A DNA stretch of 64,000 nucleotides from Reticulitermes speratus (GCA_021186555.1 JAJKFL010000042.1:8043281-8107280), one strand, 5' to 3'; counted from the stretch's first letter, positions 44,817 through 56,904 are shown. Program-made: numbers and translations. The notes: generated from the letters alone by a model not told the origin.

Positions 44817-45841
44817 AATGGTAATATTAACCAAGAAAATTACTTATTATTCGGTGAATATGCTTTTGTGAGATGTGTCATAACAGTATTTTGGAAAATA
44901 TCTTGATGTCAGAACACTACATGTAAAGCTGTGACAAATCTAATTACTTAATTTCTCATCTTCTTCTTTTGTTGATCCCTCAACAGTGTCTCTAACCCCA
45001 GCTAGGCGCCCGCCATAAATTACAACCTCCTAGTTCCTGTCACGCAGAGAAATTTCCGGCAGCTGAAGTATATCTGTGTTTTAACGTTGATACATTGCAG
45101 CTGCCAGCCTGTGTGTAAAATCATCCTGTTTTGTTTTCATAACTGATGTAACTCAGTATAGTGAGTAGACTACAGGCTCGACGACCAGAGAAGCCGGTGT
45201 TCCGGTCAAAGATCTTTCTTTGCTGCTCCTCTCCGGGGCCTACTCAACTAGCTGTTTGAAACATGGTGCAAAGCGACTCAGACGTGGAGGTAACTACCCA
45301 CTTGTGTCTAGTGCCTAAGGTTACGAAGGAAATATGTTAACGGCTTCGTGAGGGGGTGTTTACTTTAGTACAGAGACTATTTAACCGTAAAGTGTACTTT
45401 TCTCGATATAATTATTCCGTCAATGATTTAATTAAATAGCTACACAAAATTATGTGATATAATTTGTATCTGATGTGTAATCTTAGGAACTGACTATCTG
45501 CATTGAGCAGAGTCTATGAGAAACTGATAGTCCCTAAGTTAGTCAAGAAATTCTCAGGATTTTATGGGAGGCGACTGGTCAACACCTTGTCCACAAGAGC
45601 CGGAAACTTAGCAACTGCAGCATCATTAGACCAAACACTTCTATCGTTCTCATTGTAGATAAATTAGCCAGAGTATCTTGCCATTTGAACCAAGGCCTCG
45701 CGAGTTTGTTACGAAAATTTGAGGCGTAACGCATTTAAGGTAAAATGTGATAGGAAGTATTTTAACCCCGTAACTACTGCAGCTTAATGAAAACGGCACA
45801 CTTCTAGGTAGGTGTGTAAATGTGACGTTCTCCCTAGAACA
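44817..45841. other. Intergenic DNA with SINE and LINE relics
   Basis: Weak S4-like sequence on the plus strand at about 45155-45335 ('cagtatagtgagtagactac', 'ggtgttccggtcaaag', 'gtgcctaaggttacg'). A minus-strand LINE 3'-tail relic ('agtcaagaaattctcaggat', 'tcaacaccttgtccacaaga') is at 45500-45620. Confidence 0.5.
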
Positions 45842-46097
45842 GGACATGAAGTCCCAGAGAGGGAGTAGAGTTATAGCTCCACTATTTCCTTAACCTCGGC
45901 GCTAGATGGGGTGGGTGGTCAACGCTACGCCCCGGCCGCTTTACCCCCGGGAATGACCCGGTACCCATTGTACAGGAGGCTGGGTGGGCCCCAGGGCCGG
46001 TCTGGACGGGTGCTGAAAATCTCGCCCCCACCGGGATTTTATCCCCGGACCGTCCAGAACGTAGCGAGTCGCTGTACCGACTGAGCTATCGCGGCCA
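45842..46097 (-). mobile_element. tRNA-derived SINE, S4 group, well preserved
   Basis: Minus strand, S4 landmarks in order: tail, 'aacctcggcgctagatgggg', 'cggccgctttacccccggga', 'ggctgggtgggccccagggc', 'ggtctggacgggtgctga', head with 'ggccgcgatagctcagtcgg' (A-box region) and B-box-like 'ggataaaatcccgg' (T instead of usual TCGA). Confidence 0.85.
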
Positions 46098-46984
46098 ACA
46101 GGTAGGTATGTGGCAACATATATTAAGAAAATGTCTGTGGAATGTCACAGAATATGTAGATAACAATTGATTTTATTTAAATTCCATTCCTTCACTTACA
46201 CGTGACGATGCACGTCTCTCAGTCAAATACTTTTAATTTTTAGAGCCGTTTATCATTTTTGTCATTCATCATATACAGAAAATCATTTTTTTCCATTTTG
46301 AGAAATTAAATTGGCTGCAGTTTCATTTTTGTTTATAATTTAAATAATAATTTTAGCACGTCACAATCGCGACATTGTACTGTTTTAATCACGACGTCTG
46401 TAATAAATTGAACGTCACATTTCACATGTGACAACATCGCCATAATAAATACGTCAAGCCGGGTTTGAAGACTGTAACATTTCTGCCACTGTGAGCGTTA
46501 TAATTTGAAATCTTGTTTGTTGCATAGAGGACAGGCGCAGTAAACGTCGTACCAAGTAAGTGTGAATTGTTGTACGCAATGAGATTTAACCGCTGGAACG
46601 CCTACAGTAACCCTAGAAGCATTCCATTTACTTTATTGTTTTTCCTCATAACTTCACTGCATAGGCCAGTGTTTCCTAAAAATGCGTTCCGCTGTAACCC
46701 AGCGTTCCGCGAAATCCTTATTTTCAGTTTTTTCCTAATGTCTTCATTCCTGGTGTGGTCCTTATCAGTATAACCTCTAACTGTTCCGAATTGTCCCATC
46801 CATATTAACTGTAATCTATTATGTCTTTTTGCTGTAAATGTCTAAGATTTGTTTCAATATAGTGAAGTAAAATTTATAATTTTAATATGTGTTTGTTTGT
46901 AAAATTTGAATTAATTCTTTCCTTTTTTTAGTCCTGAATATTTTAAGGTATGAGAGGGTAAAATTAAAATGGGCCTTTAGGAAA
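46098..46984. other. Unassigned intergenic DNA
   Basis: 'ccagtgtttcctaaa' at about 46665 resembles a hAT terminus without a partner end. Nothing else recognised. Confidence 0.4.
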
Positions 46985-47150
46985 TATGATGCGATGCCGT
47001 GGACTGGATTCGTCTGGCGCAGGATGAGGACAAATGTTATGAAGAAGGCAATAAAATTTCTGGTTGCATAAAATAGAGGAAATGTATGATAATTGAGGAT
47101 CTTCTAGCCTGTCAGGAAGGAATATCTTCTATGTAGTTAGTTAAGTTGGT
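46985..47150 (+). pseudogene. LINE 3' end relic
   Basis: Reads like 'MPWTGFVWRRMRTNVMKKAI' from a broken frame, close to the 39694 tail ([13 protein letters not shown]...). It is followed by 'gatcttctagcctgtcagga' and 'gtagttagttaagttgg' at the 3' end. Confidence 0.6.
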
Positions 47151-48194
47151 TATATTTTTGAAGTACCACATATTTGTTCTAATATATTACCATCATCCAT
47201 TTTTTCGGTTCATAAAGGTAAACTGTCTTTGTATGATATGACTTTCATTTTAATGCAAGGAATCTAATTAATTAAAACAGTATTAAAATGTCTATTATAC
47301 ATATCAACCTATTAATGCTTTTTAGTAAATATAATTGTTTATTTCGAGAATGATGCAAAACCCGTAAGTACACTTTGTGGAAGAAATGCAGGGACTCTTA
47401 ACTATGAATCAGGTTGTATATGTAGTAAGGACATTGCTTTAGGCGGTCAATAATAAATACAAGAGTTTCGTACCGCCACGACGTTGGAGTGGGGAAGAAA
47501 TGAGCACGAATCGATACCAGACGTTACGGAAGTTTACGGTTTGGGGTCCGAAGACAGATGGCGACATGAAATGAAACCGGATGGAAGCGAACGAATATGG
47601 CGCTACGTTTCTAAGGTCGGTAGAAATGAGTACCATGGTCAGGAAAATAAAAATTGGCAAACGGAGATAGACCTGTGAAAGAAGGAGAAACAGACTGTTG
47701 AGAAAGGAAAATGTAGCGATTTCCGTTTCGAAAGGAAAATAAAAGAAGGTTTGTAGGAACTGTGTTCCGAGCTGTACGGAATCAGCCGTCTCTCAAAGAC
47801 AAAGACAAAGGCAGAGAAATAAGAAAGGATGGAGAAGGAGAAACCATTACGTGAAAGAAAGAGACCGAACGATAAACGTAGGCCCACAATGCACAGGTCC
47901 GATCCCACTGCCTTATCAAATGTCACCTTTAATCCTGACCCTTCGTTAATCTTCTTTAGGGGCAACAGAGACCTCAACGATATTTTCTGGTAGTGCAGAG
48001 TGCAGCAGAAGGTATAAATTAAAGCGGAACCAATGAAAGTGTCGGTATTTTCGTGAGTTCCAAACAGTGACTTCCCTTTTCTCTTTGTATATGTAATAAT
48101 ATTTTGCTTACGAATCACAGATGTAACACATTGATCCTTCAGTGTCGGCCTCGATGCACCGTACGGTCGTGAAAGCATCGACGGTTAAAAAAAA
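47151..48194. other. Unassigned intergenic DNA
   Basis: The 179-codon minus frame at 47639-48178 is the longest without repeats in this part, but shows no recognisable domain; I do not call it a gene. Confidence 0.4.
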
Positions 48195-48450
48195 GTAGCA
48201 TTCCTGTCCACGCCAAGAAGGCATACAGGAAAAGTAGATGTATGCTTCCACTCATTCTTAACCTCGGCAATCGTTGGAAGTGAATGGTTGACTTCATGCT
48301 CCGGCCGTTTTGCCACCGGGGAAGAATCTCTGTATTTACCGAATTGGAGGCTGGGCGGTCCCCAGAGTCGTTTTGCATGTTTGGAGAGAAGAAATATATT
48401 TTTTCCGTACCGGGATTGGAGCACCGGGCCATTCAGCCCGTTGGAAATGA
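48195..48450 (-). mobile_element. Degenerate tRNA-derived SINE, S4-related
   Basis: Minus-strand order: tail 'gtccacgccaagaaggc', 'tcttaacctcggcaatcg', 'ccggccgttttgccaccggg', 'aggctgggcggtccccagag', then a head-like part 'ccgtaccgggattggagcac'. Confidence 0.6.
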
Positions 48451-49469
48451 AAGGTTTCGCAGTTTTCCTCAGTCTGTCATACAGAATGCATCGATATTAC
48501 GCTCAAAACAATTTACAAATAAACTAACCTGTTTACTCTTCATACGGTCTCTCAGTTTCCATGCGGTATTGCGGCCTCCTCATCTTATATCACGCCACAT
48601 GATAACCAAACCTCTAATAAAATAGTCTACAATTGCAACAAGTATTAAGGAATATTAGATAAGCACAAGATAAGGTTAACACAAAGAATTGGCAGCTTGT
48701 CGTTTAAAGTGACAAACTTTAGGGAGCTCCTGGTTCCAACCCTGGCCGCGATATAAGGTCGTCTTTGGCTCTTCGTGATTTAATCCAGGCTCTCCAGGCA
48801 AATGTAGGGACAATATTTGGGTTAGGCCAGGACCGATTCCTTCCAGATTACTTCCATTTCGTCATTCAGCAATCATCGTATTGTTTCTTGTAGAATATAG
48901 CTTGTTGAGTGTGACTGACGAACTAATAAATATACACACTGTACGAAGTTAATACAAGGGTGGCATAAATGTGATATGCATAGGAGAGCGAGGGAAGCTG
49001 CGTCATTTCTTGTTTCGTAATAAATCTACGTCCTCTGCTCAGAACCTTTAGAAATTGGAGCCTATGTCAGGTAGCACAGGTATCATTTAGATCAACAGAG
49101 AAAGGCTTTACAAAATACCTTATTAAGAGGAACATAAAACATAATTTCCCTTGAACAGGACGAAGTCAAGTCACAGTTGCTTTGGCGGCTGTTATCATAG
49201 TTGGCAAGTAAATTAGGGGTTGTTGAATTTGTAACAAAAATGCTGTCAAATCTGCGTGCAAAAGAAGCGAAAACTGTGAGATCAGACGTTGTTGCATTGT
49301 GGCTACGAAAAGTATTCTCTTTTGGGATGTCAAGCTTTGTAATTTGACAGATAAGTACCAAAATTTATCTGCTAACCCGATAATGAAGTTAGCAGGCTTC
49401 TTCTAACCGTGGGTGCCTATTCACAAAACTACAAGGCGTCATGTCCCAGAAGAATGCAATCTTGGACAA
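48451..49469. other. Unassigned intergenic DNA
   Basis: No gene recognised. A short stretch at 48735-48800 ('ccctggccgcgatataagg', 'ttcgtgatttaatccaggc') may be an old SINE piece. Confidence 0.4.
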
Positions 49470-49690
49470 CCATGTTTTCGAATCCTGGTAGGGGTAAGAA
49501 ATTTTTCTCTTATTTAAATCGTCCAGACAGGCTCTTGCTTTCTCCCAGCATCCTAATCAATGGGTCCCGGGGGTAAAGCGGTCGGGGCGTGAAGTTTACT
49601 ACTCAAATGCATCTAGTGTCGAGGTAAGAACGAGTGTAGCTCTACTACTACTTTCTCTATATGCGTATATGGCGTGGACAGGGACATATT
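49470..49690 (+). mobile_element. S4-related SINE, plus strand
   Basis: Body and tail of an S4-type element on the plus strand: 'tcgtccagacaggctcttgc', 'gggtcccgggggtaaagcgg', 'atctagtgtcgaggtaaga', 'gagtgtagctctactac', 'gcgtggacagggaca'. The head is mostly missing ('cgaatcctggtagggg'). Confidence 0.6.
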
Positions 49691-49804
49691 TACTTGTACC
49701 AGAACAATTGTAGAAATCGTAGTTGTTACAGAGTTGGTATATAATTGCAAAGAGAATTGTCTGTTTTCTCACAGTGTAGGACTAGAACATTAGGTGCATA
49801 TATA

Positions 49805-49882
49805 CAGGGCATACACAAAAGAATGGTGCGGTTTTAATAGTGAACACTATTAAAACCGCACCATTATTTTGTGTATGCCCTG
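49805..49882. mobile_element. 78 bp palindromic MITE, second copy
   Basis: Same element as 19570-19647, in the opposite orientation as judged by the centre (gtgaacac here). TA flanks at 49803-49804 and 49883-49884. A (tg)n run follows. Confidence 0.85.
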
Positions 49883-51042
49883 TATATATATGTGTGTGTG
49901 TGTGTGTTTGATAAAGAAAGCAGTCTTAATGATAATACGTATAAATAGGGAGTTCTTTTTCTATCCTGTCCCCCAGGCATGGCAAGTTTATGGCATGCAA
50001 ATCCTGCATCCTCCGGGATATCCCGTGACAGCCGCCATGCTCAGGGACAAGATCAAAGGGACACCCTGTAGAACACACTGCCAAATTCGTATACACTTTT
50101 ATCATGACACTCAAAATGCTTTACAAATACGTGTATATTGCGAATCCATTCCTTAGAACTAGCACTTGAAAGTTTCCTTCGTCTGCGAAGTGTGAATGCC
50201 ACTTGCAACGCTATCGTCGGTTATAGCATCTCGTTATAATAAAACATGGACACTGCCAATGATACTCATCTCCTGCAAAATGCCAAATGTCCCCCCTAAA
50301 TGTAGTGTCACTGATCATTTAAAGGGACTGTCCTTGCCAAAGAGCCCCGCGGGTTCCGGAACGTTTCGCTCGAGTTGACTAGTGAGGCAGGAGGGATGCA
50401 GTACAAACAGATATCTAATGGCCCTGAACGCAGAGATGAATTTACAAAAGGCCATATGAACAAACACTTCATTGTCGTACACTAGATATTCTAACACTTG
50501 CCTGCCCTCTGTGTCGCGCGTACTGCGGCCTTAATGTACGCACAACACACCACTTATGTTCTCATTATATGAAGAGCTACTTTGCTCCTCATTCTGTTCA
50601 TGGTATTTGCAAAATATTGTCTACTCGAAGGCGTCGAAACTAACTCTGGGCTCACACAGCAATCGATTCAGTTGATATCGGAGTTGTCTGCGTGCGATAA
50701 AGCTGTCAGCGCGTGAGGCAGACCACTTACCTTCATCTAGTGCCGAAGTTAAGAATGAGTGGAGCTATACCTGCACTTCTCCCTATGCCTTCATAGCTTT
50801 CAAAGTGAGAACGTTGCCTTTACTTGCTTCTCAGTGTATTATTCAATAAGTAGAGGTGTGATGCAGAAATGTAATGACCGCCAGTAATAAACTTCCGGTA
50901 CCCAAAATCGGACCGCAATCTAAACATGCTGAAATTTCACTCGAAGAATGCACCTGGAACTACACAGTTGGTAGACCAGACAAAAATGGAAGTTAATATT
51001 ACTTAAGAAACATTAAATTGAGATCTTTACTCCTGTGGGATG
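49883..51042. other. Unassigned intergenic DNA
   Basis: (tatg/tg)n at 49885-49908. An S4 tail fragment ('atctagtgccgaagttaaga', 'gtggagctatacctgc') lies at 50735-50790 on the plus strand. The 95-codon frame at 49869-50156 has no recognisable domain. Confidence 0.45.
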
Positions 51043-51250
51043 TTAACGCAGCGTAGATTGGTAGTTATTACCGACGTTTCGGGACAACGTATCGGTCCCA
51101 TCTTCAAAGGTCAAGCAGTTCTTAGACTGCTTCACCCTTGATGATGGGGCCAATAGGTTGTCCCGAAACGTCGGCAACTAACTGCCAATCTACGATGCGT
51201 AACATCCCAGAAGAGCGAATATCTTATTTACACCGTGGCGGAAGCCTGAA
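51043..51250 (+). mobile_element. Family B foldback element
   Basis: Arms starting 'gttaacgcagcgtagattgg' and ending in its near complement pair over 70 bp. The tail 'accgtggcggaagcctgaaa' follows at the right. Plus-strand core is TTGATGA with GAAACGTCGG. No clear target duplication. Confidence 0.65.
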
Positions 51251-51388
51251 ATCACGAACAGTAAAAGTCTCTTGATAAAAAGGTTTCAGATGGGGAATGT
51301 ATTAGCTACTAATGAAACTAATTACTACTAATTTATACTACAAAAGAAGATATGTTGACGTTCTTTGCACAACGTCATTTCGTTTTAT

Positions 51389-51648
51389 GCCGATCCCAGT
51401 GGCCGCGCGGTCTAAGGCGTGGGTCTGCGGCCGCTCGCTTGTTGGGGTTGTGGGTTCGAATCCCGCCGGGGGCATGTATATCTGTGTCTTGTGAGTGTTG
51501 TGTGTTGTCAGGTACAGAGGTCTCTGCCTCGGACTAATCAGTCGTCCAGAGGATTCCTACCGATTGTGGTGTGTCTGAGTATGATCGAGGAACCTCAAAA
51601 TTGAGGAGGCCTATGCCCCCTAGGGGCTGTCGAGCTGTCAAAAAAAAA
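51389..51648 (+). mobile_element. tRNA-derived SINE, S1 group
   Basis: Head gccgatcccagtggccgcgc through 'gggttcgaatcccgccgg', body 'gtcaggtacagaggtctctg', and tail 'ccctaggggctgtcgagctg' followed by an A-run. Ends are clear, but no exact target duplication was seen. Confidence 0.9.
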
Positions 51649-52299
51649 TTCAATTTGTATTGATGTTTGAAATTTTTTTGTTATTTTCAAAATATCGTCT
51701 GTTGCTAGTTGCCTTGAAAGAGCAAGCCTAAGAAGAATATTCTGGACCTGTTTGTGAATCTTAGTTTGTGCTTACGTTTGAATTGCTTCAGCTTAGCGAA
51801 AGGTACCTATTACAGGTATTTTTGTACGAGTTTTATGGAATGTTGTGTCTTATACATAGCTCACTGGTACACATTTCGATGAAGAGAATTTCCATACAAG
51901 AGATTTTACTTCAAGACTTAAAAAAAAAACTCTATTAATATATTGTTCTTGCCTTCCCCTATATTCACAGGTGCTTCCAAATTTTAACTGAATTAATAGT
52001 CAAAGAAGTCAAATAGACAATTTGTATAACAAAACGTGTATAATAATGTGGCTGTTTTACACTCATGACTTTATAGAACTTCTTCGTGTTAGTTTCATCG
52101 TACCATTCTATATTTAATATCTATAGAAATCTATAGCCTCTAACGGGCCCATTGTGCACCTCTCCCCTTCGGTTAATATATGAATAAATATGGAACATTG
52201 TTGGGGTGATTACCGATGGAAAAAAGTTGAAGTATCTGGAGAAAAATCCGTCCCAGTATCACTTGGTCTACCAGGCTGTCCCTTAATGTGACACGCAGG
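51649..52299. other. Unassigned intergenic DNA
   Basis: No gene recognised. A stretch at 52240-52275 ('aaaaatccgtcccagtatc') matches the 'cctgtcccagtgccac' part of S5 on the minus strand. Confidence 0.4.
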
Positions 52300-52549
52300 G
52301 AACTGAGAGGAGGAAGAGGTATAGTTCTGCACATAATCAACTTCGGCGCTAGAAGGGAGGAGGGGGTGATCAAAGGCACTTCCGGCCGCTTTAACCTCGG
52401 GAAATAGACAGGGTACCAATTTCACAGGAGGCTGGGTGAGCCCCAGGGCGGTCTGAAAGGGCGCGGAAAATATCGTATGCATCGCAGTTCGAACCGCCGA
52501 CCGTCCAGACCGTAGCGAGTCGCTATATCGACTGAGCTATCGTGGCCGC
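52300..52549 (-). mobile_element. tRNA-derived SINE, S4 group
   Basis: Minus strand: 'cttcggcgctagaaggg', 'cggccgctttaacctcggga', 'ggctgggtgagccccaggg', then head 'gccacgatagctcagtcgat'. Several indels but the whole element is present. Confidence 0.8.
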
Positions 52550-52888
52550 TACACGTTGTGTACCACAAACGCAGTAGGAATTGCCGTGGGAGTGAATCCG
52601 GTGGGATGACTGGCGCTGAATTGAAGGTGACAAATAATGTGATTAGTTAAATTTTCAAATTTAAATACGTGAGCCGTAGAGGTGACTCCTGAAATTGAAG
52701 CATTTTACTGAACCCTTGAGGGCAACCTTGTTATTAAAATCAGTAGTTGTGTATGTTGACTGTTTACTGACTTGGATATTCGTTGCTTTTCCTTGTCGGC
52801 TCCAAATTAACACAACCGGAAAATAATGGACAGGTTCCTCCAAATTAAAAAAGGAACAACCTGGATGAATTAATTTTGCATATCAGTA
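52550..52888. other. Unassigned intergenic DNA
   Basis: No recognisable feature. Confidence 0.4.
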
Positions 52889-53135
52889 ATTTCAGACTTC
52901 CGCCGCGATGTTGATGAGATCTGCGATTATCTGGGATATTACGCAGGGTCGAGTGGTAATCCTTTACCGACGTTTCAGGACAACGTAACGGTCCCATCTT
53001 CAAGGGTCAAGAAGTCCCTTTCTTCTTGGACTTCTTGGACTTCTTAACCCTTGAAGATGGGACCGATATGTTGTCCCGAAACGTAAGTAAATAATTACCA
53101 CTCGACGCTGTGTAATATCCCAGAAGAGCGCAGAT
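52889..53135 (-). mobile_element. Family B foldback element, reverse orientation
   Basis: The tail (atttcagacttccgccgcga) is on the left here, followed by arms ending 'cagaagagcgcagat' at 53135. Plus-strand ribozyme-like motif at 53047-53087: TTGAAGA, stem II GGGAC/GTCCC and GAAAC are intact, though the usual CGTCGG after GAAA has become CGTAAG. Short repeat ttaatttt at 52870-52877 and 53136-53143 may be a target duplication. Confidence 0.65.
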
Positions 53136-53167
53136 TTAATTTTCCTTATTTTTCCAAACTGCTGGAA

Positions 53168-53584
53168 CAGGGGTAACACATTATTAGTCACAGGGTAACA
53201 CATTATTAGTCACAGGGGTAACACATTATTAGTCACAGGGGTAACACATTATTAGTCACAGGGTAACACATTATTAGTCACAGTGGTAACACATTATTAG
53301 TCACAGTGGTAACACATTATTAGTCACAGTGGTAACACTATTATTAGTCACACGGGTAACTATTATTAGTCACAGGGATAACACGTTATTAGTCACAGGG
53401 GTAACACATTATTAGTCACAGTGGGTAACACATTATTAGTCACAGGGGTAACACGTTATTAGTCATCCAGGGGTAACACATTATTAGTCACAGGGGTAAC
53501 ACGGTTATTAGTCACAGGGGTAACACATTATTAGTCACAGGGGTAACACGTTATTAGTCACAGGGGTAACACGTTATTAGTCAC
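53168..53584 (+). repeat. 23 bp minisatellite, about 18 copies
   Basis: Unit 'ggggtaacacattattagtc' plus 'aca', with 22-25 bp variants (g-run length, extra bases). It starts just after the family B element. Confidence 0.95.
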
Positions 53585-54175
53585 GCATTGCACATATTTA
53601 AATTTAATTGTTAATGCGGTAATTCTTTTTGTGCTGTTTGTGGTTCATTTCCGCCAAGAGATTGGCATTTCCTCTCCATTTTCTAATTTTATTTGACCCT
53701 CGAGCGTAAGTCAATTACTCGCGGCAGTGAGTACAGCGGAGTGCGGCTGATGCTGGGGCAGGCAGACGACATCAAGTGCGTTGCTTGTCTAACGGAGCGC
53801 GTGGGATAACAGTGGCATGGAATAATGATGGAGGAGGGCTTACTCGTGCAAAGTGCTTTCAGAAACCACTCACACATTCCTCTCTTTCTGTCTCTCCTTT
53901 TCCCCATGTGGCTGTCTGTCAGTGAATGTTACCTGAGCACACAGAAGGTGTGTTACTAATCAAACATTCATTTGGCTTTTCGCAAGTCCGACAACTCTTA
54001 TCAAGTTTATTGTATCTCTGTGGCATGCACGATAATGCAGGTCAATGCCTCCCGATTTCAGAATCTTTTTATAGATATTTATCAGAGCTTGGACGTTTCG
54101 GTCCATCGCAAGACCTCTGCCCATTCTAAGTCACAGTTCCATTGTTCGGGTGGTAGAAGAAGCCCAAGAATGCTT
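53585..54175. other. Unassigned intergenic DNA
   Basis: No gene recognised. Small frames of 60-72 codons lack domains. Confidence 0.4.
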
Positions 54176-54450
54176 TAGACCAATGTTTACCGCCCAACAT
54201 CGATAGGGATTCCGCGATAAACTGTGGAATAAATAAATAAAAGTTTTGAAATAACGCGAAAAACTTTCCAGACATCACTCGAAATATCGCGGGAATTTTT
54301 GTCCGGCAATTGGCAATGCTCGGATGATATCCGTGGGCTACCAAGATTCGGCGTGTCGTTGTTTTCGTTTTCGTAGATAGGGGTTACTCGGGATATGGAA
54401 AATTATTTTAAAGGCTTTTCCACAGAAGAAAGGTTGGGAAACACTGCCGT
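54176..54450. mobile_element. Possible hAT-like MITE
   Basis: The right end ggttgggaaacactg (complement of CAGTGTTTCCCAACC) is a typical hAT terminus. The left end caatgtttaccgcccaac is a diverged match. Flanking 8 bp are similar but not identical, so the ends are tentative. Confidence 0.5.
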
Positions 54451-55264
54451 AGATTGTACAGACCCTGACTGGTAAAGACGGCCCCATAACATGGCATTAG
54501 TGGCAAGGAGGGGGGTTGAAGTGTAGCTCTACCCTCGGCGCTAGATAGGGGTGGGATCAAACTGACTGGAGTAAGGTGTATTTTGGTGTATAGTACACTG
54601 GAATAACAGTTTGAAGTTTTGCCATGCTTGAGAACGTAACAGCTATGCAGTTAGGCAAGAAAGTCCCTCATTGTCGTGTTTAACACAGCCTGCTAATTAT
54701 CCTAATTTTGAGCCAAATTTTAGGCGTTTCTCTACCTGTTTTGGTGCCATGTTTGTATTTGTTTTTTATCTTTCCTATGCATGCTACGTGCCCGTTCTAT
54801 GTCATCCACGCTGGTATCATCATACTGATAATATCATCTCGCCAGTTTTCTCCCTCCTAAACCCAAATATCTTCCTCAGCCCTCCGATCTCAACCTCAGT
54901 CCTTATTATTCCCTTAATGTCAGAGGCCAAATGTTCACAGCCACATATCTGTAGTGCACTGAAACTCAAACGCTTTATATTCTGTCTCTGTGTAGCAGTC
55001 ATTGTTGCAGGCAGTTAAAATACACCAAACGACAGCGACGATAAACAGCAGTGAGAGGTGCCTAGGCGTCCGTCGATACTGTACTGCGTACTAGGTGGAG
55101 ATGTGACCTAAAGGTGTTCTACCCCACCATGGTATAATTTATAATAGTGGAAAAATTGAAGTGTTTTCTGTGGAAGTTGTAGGTGGAGGGAGATGAAAAG
55201 TGGCAAATTTTGTGCTCGAAATTTCATTGGGCTTTACACTAGTACAAATATAAAAATAAAGTCG
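54451..55264. other. Intergenic DNA with LINE relic
   Basis: A short S4 fragment ('gtagctctaccctcggcgct') lies at about 54518-54540. At 54690-54960 a minus-strand LINE relic has 'caaatatcttcctcagccct', parallel to the 39694 copy. Confidence 0.45.
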
Positions 55265-55510
55265 TCCATATACGCGCCATGAAAACATTAGGAAGAATGG
55301 AGGTCTAGATCCATTCATTCTTAACTGATTTACTAGATGTAGCTAAGTGGTCAGCTTTACGTCCGGAGATAGCGCAATCGGTACGGTACTCGCTGAACAA
55401 GAGACTGGGTTGGCACCAGAGACGTTGTGGATATTTTTTGAAAAACGATTATCCCTGTCGAGATCATAACCCCGGATCGTCTAGCCCACAGCCTGATAAC
55501 AACGATACCA
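55265..55510 (-). mobile_element. Degenerate tRNA-derived SINE, S4-related
   Basis: Minus-strand order: tail 'catgaaaacattaggaag', 'tctagatccattcattctta', 'gactgggttggcaccag', then a head part 'atcgtctagcccacagcctg'. Confidence 0.5.
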
Positions 55511-55800
55511 TCTATAGATTTATCTGTTTTAATCTCCGTTCTCAGGTAACAGGTAGGAAAAAAATTTCGAACTGGATAGTTTAACGAGTACAGTGTCTAT
55601 TTTAGAAGGTTATTTGCTACAGCTTCTTTAGCATGGCCGACTGTAATTATGGTTACGTCGGATGATGTGTGGTTGGCTAATGTGCCAAGTAATTCAGGCA
55701 CGTAAGTGAGGTAACGCCCACAGAATATGTGACAATTCTTTGGGTCGAAGACGCAAATGATATGGCGGTCATCGGGTAAGATTCTGCCTGCAAGTGACAT

Positions 55801-56084
55801 TTTTTTTTACGTTGTGAAGGGCCCCGCAGCAGATGCTACGGACGCACCGCAGCCCTAAGGCTTCTTGTGCAACCCCTATGATGAAGATGAGCAGTTTTTT
55901 TTACCAAGTTTTACAATTAATGGAGCACCAGTGGAATGAAATTGACAGGGGAAAACCGACAACTCGGAGAAAAACCTGTCCCAGTGCCACTTTGTCCACC
56001 ACAAATCTCACATGGACTGACCCGGGATCGAACCCGGTCCTCCGCGGTGAGAGGCCGGCGACTAACCGCCTGAGCCATGGCACG
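55801..56084 (-). mobile_element. tRNA-derived SINE, S5 group, full length
   Basis: Exact 15 bp target duplication gcctgcaagtgacat at 55786-55800 and 56085-56099. On the minus strand: head 'cgtgccatggctcaggcggt', B box 'accgggttcgatcccgggtc', body 'ggtggacaaagtggcactgg', 'gacaggtttttctccg', and a poly-A tail (T-run at 55801-55808). The element's ends are fixed by the duplication. Confidence 0.9.
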
Positions 56085-56099
56085 GCCTGCAAGTGACAT

Positions 56100-56648
56100 A
56101 CTGAAGAAATATCAGTGTTTTGTGTGATGTCAGTTACTGTGTTTTACTCCAGCTTGCTGTCATAACTGTATATCGTCGAATTACGATTTGACATGACGTG
56201 GAAGGAAACAGAGATGATCTAATTTACGGTAATTTTTCCTGCATTTTTTGGGATTCATTGAAAGAATATATCGAAGTGAAACTGATGCAACTTAACAGGC
56301 ACCGCGATCGCTTTAAACCTTACTGTCGTGTCCACTCCACTTTTCTAATGATTGTTGCATAGCAAAATGAATAATAAGTTTGTTATAATCAAACAAACCT
56401 AACCTATGTTAATGCCTACACGAATATAATGCTTAGAAGTTTATATATGATTTAAGTAAATCTTTTCGTTTTCACTCACCTGACGCAGTTACGCCCGGCT
56501 TGACAGATGTCTGTAGCTGTCCGACGGCCTTACATGTACATGCTTTCACCTATCAAACACATTTTCGGACACACGACGTCAGTCTGGGGAAAACGTATTG
56601 GGCAGCTCACACGATCCTTAACATTTCTCTGCGTTAAGTTACATTTGT
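56100..56648. other. Unassigned intergenic DNA
   Basis: No recognisable feature. Confidence 0.4.
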
Positions 56649-56904
56649 GCCGATCCCAGTGGCCGCGCGGTCTAAGGCGTGGGTCTGCGTCCGTTCGCTT
56701 GCTGGGATTGCGGGTTCGAATCCCGCCGAGGACATGGATGTCTGTCTGTTGTGAGTGTTGTGTGTTGTCAGGTAGAGGTCTCTGCGACGAGCTGGTCACT
56801 CGTCCTCAGGAGTCCTACCGAGTGTGGTGTGTCTGAATATGATCGTGAAGCGTCGATAATGAGGAGGCCGTGGCCCACTAGGGGCTGTTGCGTCATTGGA
56901 AAAA
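56649..56904 (+). mobile_element. tRNA-derived SINE, S1 group
   Basis: Head gccgatcccagtggccgcgc with 'gggttcgaatcccgccgagg', body 'gtcaggtagaggtctctgcg', and tail 'cactaggggctgttgcgtc' followed by an A-run. Confidence 0.9.

Noticed and set aside
47639-48178. 179-codon minus-strand frame
   Set aside because: No recognisable domain, no splice or promoter context that I could support.
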